Under the pieces are notes generated by a model, which was not told the DNA's origin, searched no databases, and worked only from the letters and a program-made list of their open reading frames with translations. DNA of 64,000 nt from Flavobacterium sp. CECT 9288 (GTDB lineage Bacteria; Bacteroidota; Bacteroidia; Flavobacteriales; Flavobacteriaceae). The position numbers and the translations under genes are program-made. Below, piece by piece: positions 61,150-64,000 of the stretch (its first letter is position 1; each line of letters opens with the position of its first letter). Where the stretch lies: NCBI RefSeq assembly GCF_918731615.1, contig NZ_OU957226.1, positions 2,605,501 to 2,669,500 of the forward strand. The letters are read 5' to 3'.

Positions 61150-62103
61150 TTATAATAGCTTCTCGATAATCATTTCTTCAGTTATTCCTTCGGCATCTGC
61201 TTTATAATTTTTAATGATTCGGTGTCTCAAAATTCCGGTTGCCACGGCTTGAACATCTTCTATGTCTGGAGAAAATTTTCCATTAAAAGCAGCATTGGCT
61301 TTGGCAGCCAAAATCAAATTTTGAGAGGCTCTGGGTCCTGCTCCCCAATCTAAATAATTTTTCACAAATTCATTTGACAAGGAATTATCTGGACGCGTTT
61401 TACTCACCAAGCGCACCGCATATTCTATAACATTGTCCGCAACTGGAATTCTGCGAATCAATTCTTGAAAATCAATAATCTCTTGTGCAGTAAATAGTGA
61501 ATTTACAACTACTTTCTCATTAGATGTAGTTTGCTTTACCACTTGCACTTCCTCTTTAAAACTTGGATACTCAAGTTTTATAGCAAACATAAAACGATCC
61601 AGTTGCGCTTCGGGCAAAGGATAGGTACCTTCCTGCTCAATTGGGTTTTGAGTTGCCAAAACAAAATAGGGCAAATTCAATTTGTAATTATTCCCAGCAA
61701 TTGTAACAGATCTTTCTTGCATAGCCTCAAGCAAAGCTGCTTGCGTTTTAGGAGGTGTTCGGTTAATCTCATCTGCTAGAACAATATTCGAAAAAATAGG
61801 TCCTTTTATGAATTTGAATTGTCTGCTTTCATCTAAAATTTCACTTCCTAAAATATCCGATGGCATTAAATCTGGAGTAAATTGGATTCTCTTAAACTCA
61901 AGCCCTAAAGCCTGAGCCAGCGTATTCACCATAAGTGTTTTTGCTAATCCAGGAACACCCACTAATAAAGCATGTCCACCTGAAAAAATACAAAGTAATA
62001 TTTGATCGACAACAGCATCTTGTCCTACAATAATTTTTGCGATTTCTTTTTTTAATTCATTTCGTTTTTGAACTAAATTATGTATTGCTGCAACATCTGA
62101 CAT
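61150..62103 (-). CDS. MoxR-family AAA+ ATPase
   Basis: A 317-residue AAA+ protein of the MoxR/RavA clade. Walker A is GVPGLAKT (about 58-65), Walker B is VLADEINR, sensor 1 is in FVLATQNPIEQEGTYPLPEAQLDRF, and the helical lid includes GAGPRASQNLILAAKA. MoxR proteins work as chaperones that help insert cofactors or assemble complexes, normally beside DUF58 and VWA genes; those partners must lie elsewhere, because here surA is upstream and acnB downstream. Confidence 0.93.
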   Translation of the reverse strand: MSDVAAIHNLVQKRNELKKEIAKIIVGQDAVVDQILLCIFSGGHALLVGVPGLAKTLMVNTLAQALGLEFKRIQFTPDLMPSDILGSEILDESRQFKFIKGPIFSNIVLADEINRTPPKTQAALLEAMQERSVTIAGNNYKLNLPYFVLATQNPIEQEGTYPLPEAQLDRFMFAIKLEYPSFKEEVQVVKQTTSNEKVVVNSLFTAQEIIDFQELIRRIPVADNVIEYAVRLVSKTRPDNSLSNEFVKNYLDWGAGPRASQNLILAAKANAAFNGKFSPDIEDVQAVATGILRHRIIKNYKADAEGITEEMIIEKLL

Positions 62104-62120
62104 GTATATATTTTTTAAAT

Positions 62121-62165
62121 TAAAAAAGAGCTAGTTAATGCAAGCATAAAACTAACTCTTTTTAT
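62121..62165 (-). terminator. Terminator between surA-like gene and MoxR gene
   Basis: AAAAAAGAGCTAGTT pairs with AACTAACTCTTTTT (one mismatch) around a loop of about 14 bases, with a T-run on the minus strand. Confidence 0.65.
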
Positions 62166-62208
62166 TTATTTACAGAAATTTTTTAAGTTTTAAACCCTAA
62201 AAATAAGT

Positions 62209-63639
62209 CTATTTTTTTAACCAATTGTTCGTGAATTTACAATCTCTATATTCCCCCTGAATCTTGATGTAGGTCTCTTTGATTTTTTCATCAAACCATT
62301 TTCCTATTTCAGTGATTCGTTTTTGTTTTAACGCTAAGTCTTTAATTTTGATGTAATCCTTAGCATAATCTGCTGTATGCTCATCAATTCTATTGGTAAC
62401 CGTAATAATTTTATAACTTTTTTTACCTTCTTCACTTTGATCTAAAATAGGTGCAGAAACTTCATTTTCTTTTAAATTTGAAACTTGGCTGTAAAAAGAA
62501 GGATCCATTTTAGTCAACTCAAAACGAGTATCTTGTGTTTGTGGATTGATTAAAGCACCGCCATTTGCTCTTGTTTCTTTTTCATCAGATAAAGTTCTTG
62601 CAGCTTCCGCAAAAGTGATGTCCTTTTCCTCTATTCTTTTTTTAATTAAAGTTATCAATTCTTTAGCTTCCTTCAAAGACTGCTCTGTTACAGTAGGAGA
62701 CAATAATATATGACGAATCTCTCTCTCCTGTCCTTTAATTTTTTCTACTAGAATAATGTGGTACCCAAAAACCGTTTCGAATGGAGCTGACACTTCTCCT
62801 TCTTCTAAACTGAATGCCACTTCTTTAAACTCTTTTACAAATGGAGTTGACCGATTCATTTTATAATACCCTCCAGTTGACTTAGAAGCTGGATCTTGCG
62901 TATACAAAACTGCCTTTGTTGAAAAACTAGCCCCTTCCTCTACTTCTTTTTTAAACCCATTGAGTTTGTCAATGACTTTTTGTTTGTCTTCTGCAGAAAC
63001 TTTTGGCATAACCACAATTTGTGCTACTTCAAGTTCTACACCAAAAAATGGCAAATCAGCCGCTGGTATTTGTTTAAAATAATTTCGAACCTCTTCTGGA
63101 GTAATTTCTACAGCATCAATAATCTTTTTTTGCATTTCCGAAGTAAGTTTTCCTTCCTTTAAGATATCAGCAAAATAAGTTCTAAATTCTTCCTCAGAAT
63201 CTTTTTTATAATATTGAACCACTTTTTCCATAGACCCAATTTTGTCTACCATGTAATTCAATCGTTCTTCCATCATACCTTTAACCTCAGCATCGGTCAC
63301 AATAATACTATCCTGAACTGCTTGATGCGCATATAACTTGTCCTCTAGCAGTTTCCCTAGCATTTGACAACGATCATATTCCGAAGCATTACCTCCGCCA
63401 GCTTGAATTTCTAAATACGTTTTATCTATATCTGAGTCTAAGATGATATAATCCCCTACGGTTGCTACAACACCATCAACTTTCTGCTTACCAGTTGACT
63501 TTACTTTTTTTACAGGGGCAATTACGGAATCCTTAATAATTTCTTGTGCGTTCACAACTACACTCATAAACATTAAAAACAAAACAGTAAGTGTAATTCT
63601 ATTATTATTGGACTTCATTGGTATTGAATTTATTGGCAT
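62209..63639 (-). CDS. SurA-type periplasmic peptidyl-prolyl isomerase
   Basis: An exported parvulin-type protein of up to 476 residues. The signal peptide is followed by a SurA N-terminal helical domain (about 45-180: VATVGDYIILDSDIDKTYLE, DRCQMLGKLLEDKLYAHQAV) and two PpiC domains. The first spans about 180-290 (LYTQDPASKSTGGYYKMNRS) and the second about 295-400 (REIRHILLSPTVTEQSLKEA). It helps outer-membrane proteins fold. Start choice is open: 63639 (MPINSIPM) or 63618 (MKSNNNRITL); the latter gives a more ordinary signal peptide. Confidence 0.9.
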   Translation of the reverse strand: MPINSIPMKSNNNRITLTVLFLMFMSVVVNAQEIIKDSVIAPVKKVKSTGKQKVDGVVATVGDYIILDSDIDKTYLEIQAGGGNASEYDRCQMLGKLLEDKLYAHQAVQDSIIVTDAEVKGMMEERLNYMVDKIGSMEKVVQYYKKDSEEEFRTYFADILKEGKLTSEMQKKIIDAVEITPEEVRNYFKQIPAADLPFFGVELEVAQIVVMPKVSAEDKQKVIDKLNGFKKEVEEGASFSTKAVLYTQDPASKSTGGYYKMNRSTPFVKEFKEVAFSLEEGEVSAPFETVFGYHIILVEKIKGQEREIRHILLSPTVTEQSLKEAKELITLIKKRIEEKDITFAEAARTLSDEKETRANGGALINPQTQDTRFELTKMDPSFYSQVSNLKENEVSAPILDQSEEGKKSYKIITVTNRIDEHTADYAKDYIKIKDLALKQKRITEIGKWFDEKIKETYIKIQGEYRDCKFTNNWLKK

Positions 63640-64000
63640 TAATTTAATTTGTATTTAAATAGGTTCTTTTAAAACAAAGTCATCAAATAGAAACTATTTT
63701 ACGCTATTTCTAATTGGAGGATAACATTCTAAAGTTGAAATATTTACTTTAAAAACGTCATCTAGTTGTCTTATATTTTTAAAAACGAACAAAAATAACA
63801 ATTCAATTACATTATACAAGTATACCTACTACTATTAACAAAAAATTATAGCGCAAGTAATCTCTAATATTTTAAAGAAATTTATTAAAGTTCAAACCTT
63901 GTGACATAAATTCCCTCTCACGATATCTTATATATTCTTTAAAAATCCTCTAAATAAAAACATTGAAAATGTTTTTTCTGCTTTATTTTCGAAATTCTTG
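63640..64000. other. Right-edge region without a recognised gene
   Basis: These 361 bases are very AT-rich. They probably contain the promoter of the surA-like gene (minus strand). No open frame of note, repeat or RNA gene is apparent before the window ends. Confidence 0.4.

Noticed and set aside
1..64000. tRNA or rRNA genes
   Set aside because: Gaps between genes were read for cloverleaf elements (GTTCGAATC-type T-loops, CCA ends) and none was convincing.

Overview
The window is AT-rich chromosomal DNA that reads as a member of the Bacteroidota, most likely Flavobacterium or a close relative. This rests on A-rich leaders instead of strong Shine-Dalgarno sites, several TAnnTTTG promoter elements, and the gene set: a two-gene methylmalonyl-CoA mutase, a long GAPDH, a mitochondrial-type aconitase next to AcnB, and DUF2007, DUF2279, DUF3667 and DUF1003 proteins. 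No rRNA, tRNA or CRISPR array was seen.

Layout. 0-9.4 kb is mostly minus-strand housekeeping: a Cof-type HAD phosphatase, DUF2007, a half-size DEAD-box protein, a sigma-54 activator without a DNA-binding domain, a NatAB-like ABC exporter, dnaJ-grpE and hisS. 9.7-20.6 kb holds a MacB/FtsX-like permease, prmC, a GNAT protein, ribD-HAD-YigZ, a thioesterase, dnaA, a low-molecular-weight phosphatase, an RsmI-like methylase, a methionine aminotransferase and a dienoyl-CoA-reductase-like SDR. A 1444-bp IS3/IS150-type element (20603-22046) has split the loop of a terminator. 22-29.3 kb carries a pseudo-receiver protein, pirin, a Crp-like regulator, udk, an FtsB-like protein and methylmalonyl-CoA mutase, with a toxin-antitoxin pair between its two subunit genes. 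29.4-38.5 kb holds cell-wall genes (lysozyme-like protein, mltG), dapF, an HtrA protease, a GAPDH and an amino-acid permease of unusual base composition.

38.9-51 kb is the accessory part. Small plus-strand genes (membrane, secreted and DUF proteins, a GNAT protein, a beta-lactamase fold) follow one another. From 39.4 to 46.5 kb, seven related 96-133 bp repeats with GC-rich inverted arms, plus two remnants, lie directly after stop codons and all point the same way as the genes. The arrangement resembles a gene-cassette array, but the repeats are not canonical integron attC sites and no integrase is in view. This is the most interesting region.

51-64 kb returns to core genes: a beta-hydroxyacid dehydrogenase, a CDGSH protein, a GT9 glycosyltransferase, a four-LysM NlpC/P60 hydrolase, two aconitases in tandem, a MoxR ATPase and a SurA-type prolyl isomerase. 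Two further families of dispersed palindromic repeats (three and two copies) occupy intergenic positions elsewhere in the window. All composition statements are by eye; no database search was possible.
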